Assembly: GCA_023259035.1 (NCBI GenBank)
Contig: JAHFRA010000008.1
Span: 1 to 64,000 of the forward strand
Reading direction: 5' to 3'
Origin: Gallionella sp.
GTDB taxonomy: Bacteria; Pseudomonadota; Gammaproteobacteria; Burkholderiales; Gallionellaceae
Length of the DNA: 64,000 bases
Below are positions 9,519 through 18,022 of this stretch, one piece after another. A program made the translations under genes and the position numbers. The stretch's first letter is position 1; each line of letters opens with the position of its first letter. Under the pieces are notes generated by a model. It did no database searches. It was not told where the DNA came from and worked only from the letters and a program-made list of their open reading frames with translations.

Positions 9519-9752
9519 AAGTTGTCTTAAAAATTCGCGGGGGAGGGGTGGATGCAAGGCGCACGGAGCTTTGCTTTGCCATTCGACTTAGCTGGCAACA
9601 ATACGCCAGCTAAGTCGCTGGTCAACGCAGTTGCGGTGAAGACTTACCTTCAGGTTAGTCGCAATCAAACCGGAATGTACAAAAAGCGCATGAGGACTTT
9701 GGGTGCTGTGCAACGCCGCAGACGTCCTCCGCAACAGTTTTTAAGACAGCTT
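9519..9752. repeat. 234-bp element with 15-bp terminal inverted repeats
   Basis: Left end AAGTTGTCTTAAAAA (9519-9533) and right end TTTTTAAGACAGCTT (9738-9752) are inverted repeats with one mismatch. The interior has no convincing gene and contains the hairpin unit at 9579-9622. It fills most of the 355-bp gap between waaC and the divergent polysaccharide cluster. The structure fits a MITE or a collapsed insertion sequence; no target duplication is evident by eye. Confidence 0.55.
9579..9622 (+). repeat. Hairpin repeat unit, copy 1
   Basis: GACTTAGCTGGC (9585-9596) pairs perfectly with GCCAGCTAAGTC (9605-9616) around an 8-base loop; flanks are CCATTC before and GCTGGT after. The same unit with a compensated base pair is at 35765-35808. 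Degenerate relatives lie near 49033, 53828 and (inverted) 62024. Confidence 0.7.
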
Positions 9753-9818
9753 CGTGGGAAGGGCATGATTCACGGGAGGTAGTGCTAAAATGCGCCACCC
9801 TGATTTCTGGTAAATGGC

Positions 9819-10781
9819 ATGACGAGTTACGCTCCGCTGATTAGCGCACTGGTAACGCTGGCGATGACGTCCATTTTAATAAATAGCAAAACCGGCATCA
9901 TCGTTCACGACATTCCCAACGAGCGTTCGCTGCATAGCACGCCTGTTCCGCGGGTCGGCGGCATTGCGCTGATGGCGGGTGTGCTGTCCGGCTGGGCGTT
10001 GCTGATGCAGTTTCTGACGTGGTGGATCGTGTTGCCCGCAGTTGGTTTGTTCGCGCTGTCGCTGCTGGATGACGTGCGCAACCTTTCTCCGCAAATTCGG
10101 CTGGCGGGCCATTTTTTTGCTGCGCTGGTTGCGCTGATGGGCGCCGGGGTGCCGTTGCTGTGGCTCACTCCGGTGTTGCTGTTCGTCGTGTGGATGACCA
10201 ATTTGTACAATTTCATGGATGGTTCGGATGGGCTGGCGGGCGGCATGGCATTGTTCGGATTCGGCGGCTACGGGGCTGGCGCATGGCTTGGCGGCAACGA
10301 GATGTTTGCGCTGCTGAATTTTTCGGTTGCGGCGGCAGCATCGGGTTTTCTGGTTTTTAATTTTCATCCGGCCAGGGTGTTCATGGGCGATGCCGGTTCG
10401 ATTCCGCTGGGATTTCTCGCCGCCGTATTCGGCGTGTCGGGCTGGCAGGCCGGGTATTGGCCGCTCTGGTTTCCGCTGCTCTCATTTTCGCCGTTTGTGG
10501 CCGACGCAACGGTGACGCTGCTCAAGCGCGCGCTTCGCGGCGAAAAACTCTCCCAGGCGCATCGCAGCCATTATTATCAACGTCTGGTACAGATGGGCTG
10601 GGGGCACCGCAACACCGCGCTTGCCGAGTATGCACTGATGTCGCTGGCGGGCATGTCGGCGTTGTGGGGCACCGGTTTGGCGTATGCGGGACAGGGCTAT
10701 CTGTTGTTTGGTTGGTGCGCTACTTACCTCGTGCTGATGACATGGATAGACAAGCATTGGCGGGAACGCCAGTCCGTGTAA
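9819..10781 (+). CDS. Undecaprenyl-phosphate sugar-1-phosphate transferase, WecA/WbpL/MraY superfamily
   Basis: 320 residues, about ten hydrophobic segments, polyprenyl-phosphate N-acetylhexosamine-1-phosphate transferase family. Expected motifs: HDIPNERSLHSTPVPRVGG near the N-terminus, LLDDVRNLSP (catalytic Asp pair), NLYNFMDGSDGLAGG, and HPARVFMGDAGS. Family members load the first sugar of an O-antigen onto undecaprenyl phosphate at the cytoplasmic side of the inner membrane. The dehydratase gene next to it recalls the wbpL-wbpM pair of Pseudomonas, so the sugar may be a FucNAc/QuiNAc-type residue (inference). ATG at 9819; weak ribosome-binding site. Confidence 0.88.
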   Translation: MTSYAPLISALVTLAMTSILINSKTGIIVHDIPNERSLHSTPVPRVGGIALMAGVLSGWALLMQFLTWWIVLPAVGLFALSLLDDVRNLSPQIRLAGHFFAALVALMGAGVPLLWLTPVLLFVVWMTNLYNFMDGSDGLAGGMALFGFGGYGAGAWLGGNEMFALLNFSVAAAASGFLVFNFHPARVFMGDAGSIPLGFLAAVFGVSGWQAGYWPLWFPLLSFSPFVADATVTLLKRALRGEKLSQAHRSHYYQRLVQMGWGHRNTALAEYALMSLAGMSALWGTGLAYAGQGYLLFGWCATYLVLMTWIDKHWRERQSV

Positions 10782-10794
10782 AAGAAGGTTGCTA

Positions 10795-10989
10795 ATGCTT
10801 AAACCCAATATGCGCACCACCTTGGCGGTATTGCACGATGTCGTTGCGGCGGCTTTCTTCTCGTTCCCACGCTCCGCGCGGGAACGAGATTTTGACGCTC
10901 GGCGTCACGAGCACTTGTGCGCAGAGTTGGCTATTTACTCATCGCAGAGCGATGCGAATCCGTTCCCACGGGGAGCATGGGAACGATGA
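10795..10989 (+). pseudogene. Duplicated, broken 5' end of the capD-type dehydratase gene
   Basis: ATG at 10795, preceded by AGAAGG, opens MLKPNMRTTLAVLHDVVAAA, which matches the first 20 residues of the intact gene at 11022 (MLKHNMRTTLAVVHDVVAAA) with two differences; the DNA is similarly close. After about 62 bases the sequence runs into palindromic repeat DNA and reads nonsense to a stop at 10989. This looks like repeat insertion coupled to a short duplication: the old start now heads a 64-codon dead-end frame. It could still be translated and so affect expression of the intact gene. Confidence 0.7.
10860..10985. repeat. Palindromic repeat pair of the CGTTCCCRCGC type
   Basis: Two imperfect palindromes bound a ~125-bp segment: CTCGTTCCC...GGGAACGAG (10860-10888) and CGTTCCCACGG...ATGGGAACG (10961-10985). 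The core resembles the perfect hairpin at 32831-32870 (GTTCCCGCGC...GCGCGGGAAC). The segment sits exactly between the two copies of the dehydratase 5' end. Confidence 0.6.
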
Positions 10990-11021
10990 TGAATATCAAT
11001 CCGCAGAGAAGAAGATTGTCG

Positions 11022-12878
11022 ATGCTTAAACACAATATGCGTACCACCCTGGCGGTAGTGCACGATGTTGTTGCGGCAGCTTTGGCATGGAGTTTCGCTT
11101 ACCTGCTGCGCTTCAACTTCGACCTCCCGACCGAATTTGTCGCCGAGTTGCGGCAAACCCTGGTTTGGGTTGTACCTTTGCAGGTCATTATCTTCTGGCG
11201 CTTCAATCTGTATCGCGGTATCTGGCGCTATGCCAGCACGACCGACCTGCGCCGCATTTTTCTGGCGGTTATATTGTCTGCGGCGACCATACCGTTGCTG
11301 TTCTGGATGTTGCGCCTCGGTTTGGTGGTGCCGCGTTCGGTGCTGGTTATCAACCCGCTGTTGCTGATTCTGCTGATGGGTGGCAGTCGCTTTGTTTATC
11401 GCATGTGGAAAGAGCAGGGGCTATACGGTGACATCAGGCTGAACGGCGAGCCAGTGCTGGTGCTCGGTGCCGGCGATGCGGCGGCAAGCCTGTCCAAAGA
11501 ATTGTCCATGAGCAGCGACTGGCGGTTGGTCGGGTTTCTCGACGACAGCCTCGAACGCCATGGGCGGACGCTGAACGGCATCCGCGTGTTGGGCGGACTG
11601 GATAGTCTGCCGGAATGGGCGGAGCGGCTTGGCGTGTCGCAAGTGATTATCGCCATGCCGTCCAGCTCGCACCAACAGCGCAAGCGCGCGATCCAGTTAT
11701 GCAACGCTGCAAAAGTGAAAGTTCTCACGGTGCCGTCGTTTGATGACCTGATGAGCGGCAAGGTGGCGGTATCGCAATTGCGCGCCATCGAACTGGATGA
11801 TTTGCTGGGGCGCGATCCGGTGGTGCTGGATGATGCCGGGCTGCATGGCCTGCTGACGGGAAAGGTGGTCATGGTGACCGGCGCGGGCGGATCAATCGGC
11901 TCCGAGCTGTGCCGCCAGATTGCGCGTTTTACCCCAGCCAGGCTGGTGCTGTTTGAACAGGGCGAACTGGCGCTGTATACCATTGAACAGGAGCTAAAGC
12001 TTGCTTTCAAAGATCTGGATTTTGTCTGCCTGGTGGGCGATGTGCGCGATGCGGCGCGGGTCGATGAAGTCCTGCGGCAGCATCAGCCGGGCGTGCTGTT
12101 CCACGCGGCCGCCTACAAACATGTGCCGCTGATGGAGCAGCACAATGCCTGGCAGGCGGTCCGCAACAACGTGCTGGGAACCTGGACAATGGCGCGCGCG
12201 GCGCAACGGCACGGGGTCGGAAAATTCGTGATGATTTCCACCGACAAGGCGGTCAATCCGACCAACGTAATGGGTGCCAGCAAACGGCTAGCCGAGATGG
12301 TGTGCCAGGCATTGCAACCTTCCGGCAGCGCCCGTTTCGTGATGGTGCGCTTCGGTAACGTGCTGGGCAGCACCGGCAGCGTGATTCCAAAATTCCGCGA
12401 ACAGCTTGCACGGGGCGGGCCGATAACCGTTACCCATCCCGAAATCACCCGCTATTTCATGTCCATTCCCGAGGCGGCGCAACTGGTGTTGCAGGCGGGT
12501 TTGATGGGGCAGGGTGGCGAAATATTTGTGCTGGATATGGGTGAACCGGTGAAGATAGTCGATTTGGCGAAAGACCTGATCCGCCTGTCCGGATTTACCG
12601 AAGAGGATATCAAGATTGAATTCACCGGCCTGCGCCCCGGCGAGAAACTCTACGAAGAACTGCTGGCGGACAACGAGCATACTCTGCCCACGCCGCACCC
12701 CAAGCTGCGCATCGCACAGGCGCGCCAAGCCGATGCGGCGTGGCTGGAAAAGCTGCTGGGGTGGACTTCAGCCCCGGTCATGCCCGATGAACAGGTGCGC
12801 GCCGCGCTGCAGGACTGGGTGCCGGAATATCAGCCGAATCCGGATGCTTCGATTCCTCAGCAGGTTCGCCAGCCGTGA
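11022..12878 (+). CDS. Membrane-bound UDP-N-acetylhexosamine 4,6-dehydratase, CapD/WbpM/PglF type
   Basis: 618 residues from ATG 11022, chosen because the duplicated copy at 10795 starts at the same codon and upstream residues are repeat DNA. Residues ~10-130 hold four membrane helices; ~150-290 are a CoA-binding-like Rossmann domain (VLVLGAGDAAASLSKEL); ~285 to the end is an extended SDR dehydratase with VMVTGAGGSIGSELCRQI and the catalytic STDKAVNPTNVMGASKRLAE, where Met replaces the usual SDR Tyr, as is typical of this group. It makes 4-keto-6-deoxy sugar nucleotides for FucNAc, QuiNAc or bacillosamine. Its neighbour at 9819 would use such a sugar. Confidence 0.9.
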   Translation: MLKHNMRTTLAVVHDVVAAALAWSFAYLLRFNFDLPTEFVAELRQTLVWVVPLQVIIFWRFNLYRGIWRYASTTDLRRIFLAVILSAATIPLLFWMLRLGLVVPRSVLVINPLLLILLMGGSRFVYRMWKEQGLYGDIRLNGEPVLVLGAGDAAASLSKELSMSSDWRLVGFLDDSLERHGRTLNGIRVLGGLDSLPEWAERLGVSQVIIAMPSSSHQQRKRAIQLCNAAKVKVLTVPSFDDLMSGKVAVSQLRAIELDDLLGRDPVVLDDAGLHGLLTGKVVMVTGAGGSIGSELCRQIARFTPARLVLFEQGELALYTIEQELKLAFKDLDFVCLVGDVRDAARVDEVLRQHQPGVLFHAAAYKHVPLMEQHNAWQAVRNNVLGTWTMARAAQRHGVGKFVMISTDKAVNPTNVMGASKRLAEMVCQALQPSGSARFVMVRFGNVLGSTGSVIPKFREQLARGGPITVTHPEITRYFMSIPEAAQLVLQAGLMGQGGEIFVLDMGEPVKIVDLAKDLIRLSGFTEEDIKIEFTGLRPGEKLYEELLADNEHTLPTPHPKLRIAQARQADAAWLEKLLGWTSAPVMPDEQVRAALQDWVPEYQPNPDASIPQQVRQP

Positions 12879-12993
12879 AACTGGCGACTGCACCAACCTT
12901 GCTGCAACGTTTTGCGCTTCCGCTGTTGCGCGTGAGCATGAAGCCATCGGGTTTTGCCGCGCCGTTCCACGACAAGATCAGCATGAAAGCCAT

Positions 12994-14253
12994 ATGACGA
13001 ACGCGGCTCGATCGCACTATCTTTCGTTCGTGGAGAAAACGGCAGCCTTGCTGTTATTGATCTACCCCACGCTGATGCTCGCGATCAAGGGCGGCATGAA
13101 CGTTGTGCTCTTGTCAATACTGCTGCTCGCCCTGGCAGCGTGGCTGGTGCGACCGATCGGCATGAACGCGGTAATGTGGCGATACGAATGGGCGATATAT
13201 TCGGCGTCCATGTTTGCTATGGCGGCTGCAATCTTCATCAGCCAAACTTTTCACCAGAACTATACTGCGCATCCCCATGATGCCGCATCCCGCTACTGGC
13301 TGGCGATTCCGGTATTCTTGTTGTTGCAGCGTCTTCGTATGAACACTTTTACAGTGCTGCAATTTGCCTTTCCTGTGGCAGCCGTCTCGGGTTTTTTGCT
13401 GGCAAGAGATATAGGGGGCAGATCGGGGATAGACACGCTGGATTTGATCCACTTCGGCGATTTTGAATTGATTCTTGGAGTGTTGTCGCTGTTTAGCATC
13501 AATTGGTTCAGGCATGACCAACCGCTATTGCGTATCTTGAAAATATTGGGTTGTATCGCCGGGTTGGCGGCCTCCCTTGCATCCGGTTCCAAGGGCGGCT
13601 GGCTGGCAATCCCGGTGTTTATTGCCATCTTCTTTTATTTCAAGATGGACAGGATATCCTTGAAGATGGTCGCGACAAGCTTGGTTTCTGCAATGCTGGC
13701 TATCGCGATTGCGAATTTCAGTAGCGCCACCTTCCATCAGCGCGTGGATAAGCTGGCAAATGATGTCGCGACCTTTGACCAGGGCAACCGCGATACCTCC
13801 TTCGGTGTGCGCTGGCAGCTGTATAAAGCTGCAGTTGACGTGTTTTCGCGCCATCCGATCTTTGGCGTGGGGCCCGAGGGTTTTAAGCTGGAGATGAAAC
13901 CGATGGTGGATGCCGGCAGAATAACGCCCGACGCTGCCAGGCTGGGGCGCGGAGAAGTGCATAATGACATCCTGTCCAAGGCTGCCGGGATGGGAGTCTT
14001 CGGGCTTCTCGCCATACTCGCCATTTATTTCGTGCCTTTCGGATTGTTCTGGCGGGCAACCAGGTCGGAAGTCTGGGTAGTCAAGCGTACGGGGATACTT
14101 GGAGTCACTTTTGTGAGCGGATTCTCTGTGTTTGGTTTGACGGTAGAAGTTTTGAACCTGACCATGGCTACCGCTTTTTATAGTTTTACCGTGGCTGTGC
14201 TGTTGGCGGCCTGTTACAACATTCATCACGGCGAACCAATCACCGCGCCCTAA
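12994..14253 (+). CDS. O-antigen ligase/polymerase family membrane protein (Wzy/WaaL-like)
   Basis: 419 residues with about ten hydrophobic helices. The start is put at ATG 12994 (MTNAARSHYLSFVEK); the frame is open further upstream but only within the preceding gene. The Wzy_C-type signature is visible at roughly 250-310: SGSKGGWLAIPVF, RDTSFGVRWQLYKAAVDVF, HPIFGVGPEGF, with a large periplasmic loop after it. Such proteins polymerise O-units or ligate glycan to lipid A-core at the periplasmic face; sequence alone does not separate the two. The gap of 115 bases after the dehydratase shows no obvious gene. Confidence 0.8.
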   Translation: MTNAARSHYLSFVEKTAALLLLIYPTLMLAIKGGMNVVLLSILLLALAAWLVRPIGMNAVMWRYEWAIYSASMFAMAAAIFISQTFHQNYTAHPHDAASRYWLAIPVFLLLQRLRMNTFTVLQFAFPVAAVSGFLLARDIGGRSGIDTLDLIHFGDFELILGVLSLFSINWFRHDQPLLRILKILGCIAGLAASLASGSKGGWLAIPVFIAIFFYFKMDRISLKMVATSLVSAMLAIAIANFSSATFHQRVDKLANDVATFDQGNRDTSFGVRWQLYKAAVDVFSRHPIFGVGPEGFKLEMKPMVDAGRITPDAARLGRGEVHNDILSKAAGMGVFGLLAILAIYFVPFGLFWRATRSEVWVVKRTGILGVTFVSGFSVFGLTVEVLNLTMATAFYSFTVAVLLAACYNIHHGEPITAP

Positions 14254-14273
14254 CCGGAACAAGGACAACTATC

Positions 14274-15188
14274 ATGTTCAGCGTCGTCATTCCCAGTTGG
14301 AATAATCTGGCATATTTGAAGCTTTGCATCGACAGCCTGAAGAAATATTCCAGATTTGACCACGAGATACTCGTACACCTGAATGACGGTTCGGACGGTT
14401 CCTTGGAGTGGGTGAAATCACAAGGCATCCGATACACGCAGACGGCCAAGAACATCGGGGTTTGCCTGTCGGTGAACCATTTGGTAGCGCAGGCCAGGCA
14501 CGACTGGGTGCTGTATATGAACGACGATATGGTGGCGGCGCCAGGATGGGACACCGCTTTCGCGGATGCAATCCAATCAGTAGATACCGATCTTGCGCTG
14601 TTTTTTGGCACCTTGATTCAGCCGGAAAATAACGGCAAGGATATTGTCATCAAACAGAACTTTGGCGAATCGCCAGATATGTTCGACGAGGCCGGATTCT
14701 TGCGGCACTACATGGACGATGGTTGCGGCGACAAGGAAGGCGCAGCTTCGCAGCCCACTCTGGCGCATAAGAAATGGTGGGGCATGGTTGGCGGATACAG
14801 CCTGGAGTTTTCGCCGGGTATGAGCAGCGACGACGATTTGCTGATGAAATTCTGGGTAGTGGGTTGCCGCAATTTCCGGATTGTTGGCGGCAGCCGTTTC
14901 TACCACTTCGGTTGCAAGAGCACCGGGCGCATCAAACACAATCTTGGTGGCCGCATTTTTGTGATGAAGTGGGGAATTACACAGATCGAGTTCTACCGCT
15001 TCTATTTGGTGAAGCTCAAAAATCCGGAAGGCGGCAAGACTGCAAGCAATCCATACAACTGCGCACGCGCTTCCTTGCTGGGTAAGTTGCGTCGCGTCGG
15101 TTACGCCGTACGCTACAACTACCCATTGGAGGACATCGAAGCATGGGATCCGCTGCCTGGGCGCGGCGAGTGGACGCAAGGGAATTAA
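14274..15188 (+). CDS. Glycosyltransferase family 2
   Basis: 304 residues. N-terminal GT-A fold: SVVIPSWNNLAYLKLCIDSL, HLNDGSDGSLEW, and the metal-binding motif YMNDDMVAAPGWD (DxD-like, near residue 85). The second half has a WWGMVGGYSLEFSPGMSSDDDLL acceptor region and HFGCKSTGRIKHN. AAGGACAAC precedes ATG 14274, 20 bases after the polymerase stop. Likely an O-unit sugar transferase at the cytoplasmic membrane face; donor and acceptor unknown. Its stop overlaps the 3' end of the convergent gene at 15185 by 4 bases. Confidence 0.87.
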   Translation: MFSVVIPSWNNLAYLKLCIDSLKKYSRFDHEILVHLNDGSDGSLEWVKSQGIRYTQTAKNIGVCLSVNHLVAQARHDWVLYMNDDMVAAPGWDTAFADAIQSVDTDLALFFGTLIQPENNGKDIVIKQNFGESPDMFDEAGFLRHYMDDGCGDKEGAASQPTLAHKKWWGMVGGYSLEFSPGMSSDDDLLMKFWVVGCRNFRIVGGSRFYHFGCKSTGRIKHNLGGRIFVMKWGITQIEFYRFYLVKLKNPEGGKTASNPYNCARASLLGKLRRVGYAVRYNYPLEDIEAWDPLPGRGEWTQGN

Positions 15189-16198
15189 CGCTGCCCTTGA
15201 AGCTGCGCCTGTTGTATGGCCTTGAGAATTTCCTCACCCATCAATAAATAGCCCTCCGTCGAAAAGTGCGTGTTGTTTGCGGGGTAAAGGTCGATGGTCT
15301 TTTCCTGAATGGCTTGCTGCGTCATGCGCAGCAGGTTCGGCGCATGAAAACGGCGCTCGGCCTCATTCCAGAATTGTTTGTTTGGATAGAGATAGGCCGT
15401 GGATTTGTTCGGCACAAACACCCAGATCGGCGTGATACCACCCAGGCGGGCGCCGAGTTTCCCGATGTTGTCCAATGCGTTGCCCTCTACTTCCGCCGCT
15501 TTGTCCCAGGTTAAGAACAGCGCATCGTCGCAGTTGGCATGGCTGAACAGCTCGCAGCCATTTGCTAGCCGCGCCATCTTCACATCCTTATGGAATATCC
15601 ATGTATTGAAATCCGCTGTTTTCCTCAAGCGCCCGTATTTCAGTACGTTCAGCAGGGTTCTGAAGCCGGTCGAAAACTTGCCGTCATAATTGCCGCCATT
15701 CACGTCAAACGATACGATAGGCGGGTAGCGCGGCGCATCGGTCTTGGAGTTTGGATGGTATTGCATGTGCCGACAGGCAACAGAATTTTCCAACATCTCC
15801 GGGACGTTGCGCTCGACTAGTTGCAACACCACAAATCGACCGCGGAAACCTTGCGCTCTTAACCAGGGCGTGAAGTCCGCGCATATGCCGCGCATGCTAT
15901 CCCAGCGTTCCGTCCGCACCTTGATGCCATGTTGAGCCAGCACGGTTTGCCAGATCGACTTGTCGGAAAAACTATCACCGATGACCAGCACATCCGCCTG
16001 TTGCAGGGAAACCTGCTGAATCAGTTGCGGGTTGATGGGAGGCTGGAGTTTTCTCCAGCCGAATTGCGATTCGGGTAGCATTCCCATGCGGGTGAGATCA
16101 CCCTGGAAGGCTGCCATCGGCAAGCAGTAAAATCCGGACGCGCCGTAACCGAGCAGTGCTGCGAATACGAGGACAGCAAAGAATTTGGCGTGTCTCAT
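15185..16198 (-). CDS. AlgX/SGNH-like periplasmic acetyltransferase-type protein
   Basis: 337 residues. An N-terminal signal or anchor (residues 5-24) puts it in the periplasm. DVLVIGDSFSDKSIWQ at ~69-84 contains the GDS nucleophile block (Ser76), and NNTHFSTEGYLLMGEEIL near the C-terminus supplies a histidine in the position expected for an SGNH triad. It follows the MBOAT gene with a 1-base gap. In alginate-type systems the MBOAT protein moves acetyl across the membrane and the SGNH protein places it on the glycan; I infer the same here. Substrate unknown. Confidence 0.72.
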   Translation of the reverse strand: MRHAKFFAVLVFAALLGYGASGFYCLPMAAFQGDLTRMGMLPESQFGWRKLQPPINPQLIQQVSLQQADVLVIGDSFSDKSIWQTVLAQHGIKVRTERWDSMRGICADFTPWLRAQGFRGRFVVLQLVERNVPEMLENSVACRHMQYHPNSKTDAPRYPPIVSFDVNGGNYDGKFSTGFRTLLNVLKYGRLRKTADFNTWIFHKDVKMARLANGCELFSHANCDDALFLTWDKAAEVEGNALDNIGKLGARLGGITPIWVFVPNKSTAYLYPNKQFWNEAERRFHAPNLLRMTQQAIQEKTIDLYPANNTHFSTEGYLLMGEEILKAIQQAQLQGQR

Positions 16199-16199
16199 A

Positions 16200-17687
16200 T
16201 CAGAACTGGAAGTATAGAAAAGGGCTATAGCTGCCGAACTGGTCGATCACCAGAAACAGCATACCGAGCACAATTGCGGCCTGCAGCAGCACCAGCGGCA
16301 CATTGCCCCCGATGAACCGGATGCGAGTCGAATTCGGCAATAACCACACCCAAAACAGTCCGGGGACAACCAGGCGCAGCAAGTCGCGTCCCGACATGTC
16401 GGTGAGCAACAGCAGATTGCCATGCAGCACGGCTTCAAGCGAGATGGCGCGCGCTGCAATGCCGAACATGGCTTTCAGAATGACCAGCGCTTGCGCGATG
16501 TTGTTTGAGCGAAACACCACCCATGCTGCGACCACGGCGATAAATGTCAGTATGCCTCCAGCCAGCGCACCCAGCCAACCGGGAACCCGGCGCAGAAATC
16601 TTTCCGCAACCATCTCGCGCCACAAATTATTGATAACGAGAAACACGCCGTGCAACATACCCCAGATCACGAACGTCCATCCCGCTCCATGCCACAGGCC
16701 ACCCAGCAGCATGGTCGCCATCAGATTGATGTGGCGGCGCAGCTTGCCATGCCGGTTGCCGCCCAGCGGAATATATAGGTAGTCGCGCAGAAAAGCGGAA
16801 AGCGTGATATGCCAGCGCCGCCAGAATTCGATGATGCTGGTCGCTTTGTAGGGCGAGTTGAAATTGATCGGCAAGCGGATGTTGAACATCAACGCAACAC
16901 CCAACGCCATGTCGGTGTAGCCGGAAAAATCGAAATATATCTGCAAAGTGTAAGCCAATGCACCAGCCCATGCTTCGTACATCGTCGGCAGTATGCCCGT
17001 CGCCATGCCGTGTTGCGTACCGTCGAAAATAGCAGTGGCGAACGGGGCAAGCGAATCCGCCCACAGCACCTTTTTGCACAACCCCAATGTGAACAGCAGC
17101 AAGCCGGTGGCGACATGATCCCAGTCGATGCGATAGGTCGAAACATGCGCGAACTGCGGCATCATGTCTTTGTGGTGCAGCACCGGCCCGGCGATCAGGT
17201 GCGGGAAGTAGGTGACGAACAGCAGGTAATGGATGAAGTTGTATTCCTTCACCTTGCCCTGGTAGGTGTCCACCAGAAAAGCGATCTGGGTGAAGGTAAA
17301 GAATGAAATGCCCAGTGGCAGGATAATCTCGCCGAGGCTCCACTGCGTGCCCGCGAGGCCGTTGATGCTGCCGACAAAAAAGTTGGCATACTTGTAGCAG
17401 GCCAGCAACAGCAGGTTGGCGCTAATGGCGACGATGAGCAACTGTTTCTTGCGCCTTGCGTCATGCCGCCCCCCGGCCTTGGCGATCCACAGCCCAAATG
17501 CGTAGTTGCACATGATGGAGCCCAGCAGCAGCCCGACATAAGCAGGATTCCAGTAGCCGTAGAAGAACAGCGAGGCCAGCGCCAACCAGCCTGCGGCAAA
17601 CGCATGGCTCACCCGCGCCAGCCGGAAAAATCCCAGCAGCACGACCGGCAGGTACAGGAAAATAAAGCCGTAGGAGTTGAACAGCAT
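16200..17687 (-). CDS. MBOAT-family O-acyltransferase, AlgI-like
   Basis: 495 residues from ATG 17687 (MLFNSYGFIFLYLPVV); an extra 24 upstream codons look non-natural. Many membrane helices. Family hallmarks: VDTYQGKV, FFPHLIAGPVL-like segment (YFPHLIAGPVLHHKDM), YFDFSGYTDMALGVALMFNI, IIEFWRRWHITLSAFLRDY, and the invariant histidine in LLGGLWHGAGWTFVIWG. Members transfer acetyl groups from cytoplasmic donors across the inner membrane for polysaccharide O-acetylation. Together with the following AlgX-like gene it forms a two-gene acetylation cassette placed against the direction of the surrounding glycosyltransferases. Confidence 0.9.
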   Translation of the reverse strand: MLFNSYGFIFLYLPVVLLGFFRLARVSHAFAAGWLALASLFFYGYWNPAYVGLLLGSIMCNYAFGLWIAKAGGRHDARRKKQLLIVAISANLLLLACYKYANFFVGSINGLAGTQWSLGEIILPLGISFFTFTQIAFLVDTYQGKVKEYNFIHYLLFVTYFPHLIAGPVLHHKDMMPQFAHVSTYRIDWDHVATGLLLFTLGLCKKVLWADSLAPFATAIFDGTQHGMATGILPTMYEAWAGALAYTLQIYFDFSGYTDMALGVALMFNIRLPINFNSPYKATSIIEFWRRWHITLSAFLRDYLYIPLGGNRHGKLRRHINLMATMLLGGLWHGAGWTFVIWGMLHGVFLVINNLWREMVAERFLRRVPGWLGALAGGILTFIAVVAAWVVFRSNNIAQALVILKAMFGIAARAISLEAVLHGNLLLLTDMSGRDLLRLVVPGLFWVWLLPNSTRIRFIGGNVPLVLLQAAIVLGMLFLVIDQFGSYSPFLYFQF

Positions 17688-17804
17688 CAGGCAGCGCGTT
17701 CTTTTAGTGCAGGATTGGCAACAGGCAAGGTGCAGATGAATGTCATCAAGGCGACTCAAAAATCTGGTACGCTATTTTACAGACAAACACGGAGAGAAAA
17801 CGCG

Positions 17805-18022
17805 ATGGTGATTTATGCGGTGGATGATGTGCAGGATGATCATGCGGAACTGACACAAGTGCGGGAGAGCATCCGTTTCCGGGTGCGGGAACCGGTCGCT
17901 TCATGCGGGTCTGTGCCGAGCCGGTGCGCGGTTTCGACCAGGTTGCTGCAGATAATCCGCACAATGAGTTCCTGATGGCGGCAACGAGATCGGCCTATCC
18001 ATTGGATGCGCATAACCGATGA
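17805..18022 (+). pseudogene. Possible small frameshifted gene before the GT2 gene
   Basis: In the 331-bp gap 17688-18018, ATG 17805 follows a good GGAGAG and reads MVIYAVDDVQDDHAELTQVRE, but soon becomes unnatural and stops at 17975. A second frame, open from 17840, reads natural-looking sequence (RFMRVCAEPVRGFDQVAADN, then NEFLMAATRSAYPLDAHNR) and stops at TGA 18020-18022, overlapping the next ATG as ATGA, the coupling used by the two following genes. One frameshift between 17840 and 17900 would join them into about 72 residues. I do not recognise the family. It may be a decayed gene or two unrelated frames. Confidence 0.3.

Noticed and set aside
9552..9782. 76-codon plus-strand frame within the gap before 9819
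   Set aside because: It is made of the 234-bp inverted-repeat element; no ribosome-binding site, no similarity recognised.
12616..12993. N-terminal extension of the O-antigen polymerase gene back into the dehydratase gene
   Set aside because: The frame is open, but 126 residues there are out-of-frame copies of the dehydratase; the membrane protein begins naturally at 12994.
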